20,762 nucleotides of DNA from Bacteroidales bacterium (GTDB taxonomy: Bacteria; Bacteroidota; Bacteroidia; Bacteroidales; Paludibacteraceae), in the NCBI GenBank assembly GCA_900768725.1, contig CAAGDU010000051.1:1-20762 (forward strand), given 5' to 3'. How positions within the stretch are numbered: the first letter of the stretch is position 1; every line of letters begins with the position of its first letter. The notes under the pieces are model-generated. The model was not told where the DNA came from. It ran no database searches and was given only the letters and a program-made list of their open reading frames with translations. The translations under genes were made by a program, and so were the position numbers. Below are positions 19,884 through 20,762 of the stretch, piece by piece.

Positions 19884-20762
19884 ATGAAACGAGTTTTATC
19901 CCTATTCTTGTGCATTTTTGCCATGGCCTGTTATGCCACAGACTCCGTTGATACCATTCGGGTCTCTATTAACCATCCCTCTTATTTCGCATTTGATGAG
20001 GAGGAACAATTGTGGATGTACACCGGTGAAGCGAACCAAAGCGGAAAACGCTATGTCTTTACTCTTGAATGGTACGCTCCCGCGGAAGACATGACGGGTA
20101 CGTTTACCGATGACCAAATAGCGGATTATACCTACAACGGTGGTCTGATTATCAACAACATGCCAAAGTTGGCAAAGGAGATTGTAGCCGAGGTGCAGGG
20201 AAGCCGCGACACGGCGATTTATATCCATACGATGCTCAAAGCCATATCGGGTATTTACGCTACCGATACTACGGTCTATTTGTTTGACATGATGTGGAAA
20301 AAGCCGATGCCGAAAGATACGGTTGAGTATATCGTCCCAAAGGGTGAACTCGTGATGAAAGACTCGGCTATCTTCCGTGGTGTAGCAGCCAACAAATGGT
20401 CTGTTTCCCTTTGCTACGACAATTACATCACCTACTTCGGCGAGAAAACGCCCGGGCATGTGTTCGACAAGAACACCTACCTTGCCTACAACAACGATAC
20501 CATCACCCCGCTTAGCAGTCCTACGGCGGTTATCACGCTTGACACTAATCGTGTATATCATCTTGAAGCTGAGATTTTTGGTACTGATGAGAAATTACAT
20601 GTTATAAAACTGGACGCTCCTATCCCCAATCCTACAGACACTGTATCGCTCCATTTCAACAATTGGGAACTTAATGAGAACTTTTTGGAGGACGGCGAAT
20701 GGGGGTGCCAATACTTTGGTGAGGAGTATCAAGTGGAGATTTACATTCAATCCCCCGAGATA
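19884..20762 (+). CDS. Secreted protein of unknown function, cut by window end
   Basis: ATG at 19884, open for 293 codons to the last base. A signal peptide (MKRVLSLFLCIFAMACYA, cleavage expected before TDS) shows export; the Cys is not in a good lipobox. The mature part is Thr/Tyr/Asp-rich and likely beta-stranded. RYVFTLEWYAPAEDMTGTFT, DDQIADYTYNGGLIIN and, later, HFNNWELNENFLEDGEWGC plus YFGEEYQVEIYIQSP look like two copies of one module, of a kind seen in repeated extracellular Bacteroidales proteins. This resemblance is from memory and is not a family assignment. I do not recognise a named domain or catalytic motif. It has its own strong promoter. The rest of the gene, including any sorting tail, is beyond the window. 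Confidence 0.8.
   Translation, partial: MKRVLSLFLCIFAMACYATDSVDTIRVSINHPSYFAFDEEEQLWMYTGEANQSGKRYVFTLEWYAPAEDMTGTFTDDQIADYTYNGGLIINNMPKLAKEIVAEVQGSRDTAIYIHTMLKAISGIYATDTTVYLFDMMWKKPMPKDTVEYIVPKGELVMKDSAIFRGVAANKWSVSLCYDNYITYFGEKTPGHVFDKNTYLAYNNDTITPLSSPTAVITLDTNRVYHLEAEIFGTDEKLHVIKLDAPIPNPTDTVSLHFNNWELNENFLEDGEWGCQYFGEEYQVEIYIQSPEI

Overview
The window reads as chromosomal DNA of a Bacteroidota, most likely order Bacteroidales. The evidence is eight promoters of the TTTG-20 nt-TAnnTTTG type, non-AUG-dependent leaders with no Shine-Dalgarno sequence except at rpsU, a Bacteroidales-type TonB with an acidic linker, a BspA-like surface protein with a truncated sorting-like tail, and a Bacteroidota-type DnaE. 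Most of the window is housekeeping DNA. The exception is one AT-richer gene pair for surface polysaccharide.

Layout. 1-374 is the end of murF. 642-1247 (-) is a lipoprotein nitroreductase. 1958-4261 (-) is a secreted leucine-rich-repeat protein. 4906-6450 (-) is folC and 6861-10820 (-) is dnaE, two co-oriented genes now separated by repeat DNA. 11190-11615 (+) is ssb. 11871-12836 (+) is a FemAB/GNAT-like acyltransferase, followed by a glycosyltransferase at 12846-13871 (+), converging on a polysaccharide flippase at 13977-15260 (-). 15491-16171 (+) is tonB and 16287-18377 (+) is recG. rpsU (18538-18732) and tRNA-Leu(CAA) (18856-18937) are on the minus strand. rlmH (19254-19724, -) is divergent from an unknown secreted protein at 19884 (+) that runs off the window.

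The genes themselves are ordinary; the spaces between them are not. At least four families of small interspersed repeats occupy them. (1) A ~145-160 bp CCGTTAAT...ATTAACGG palindrome occurs three times. (2) Arrays with a strict 7-base period (WTNATYC units, plus a separate GTTTCAR set) appear at seven or more places. Two pairs of these arms bracket inserts that lie in frame inside folC, adding about 60 and 38 residues to the protein. Other arrays form the last codons of dnaE, sit in the dnaE leader, abut the recG start and abut the rpsU stop. (3) Direct repeats with an 11-base period (ACCGA-type units) lie upstream of both the BspA and ssb promoters. (4) A 126-bp near-perfect palindrome lies in the transcribed leader of the BspA-like gene.

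No autonomous transposase, CRISPR array or defence system is visible. The strongest candidate for something undescribed is the heptamer-armed palindrome that enters coding sequence without breaking it. It is comparable in kind to the Rickettsia palindromic elements, but built from 7-mers. The rpsU Shine-Dalgarno site is a second point of interest. It fits the published model in which Bacteroidota ribosomes hide their anti-SD with bS21.
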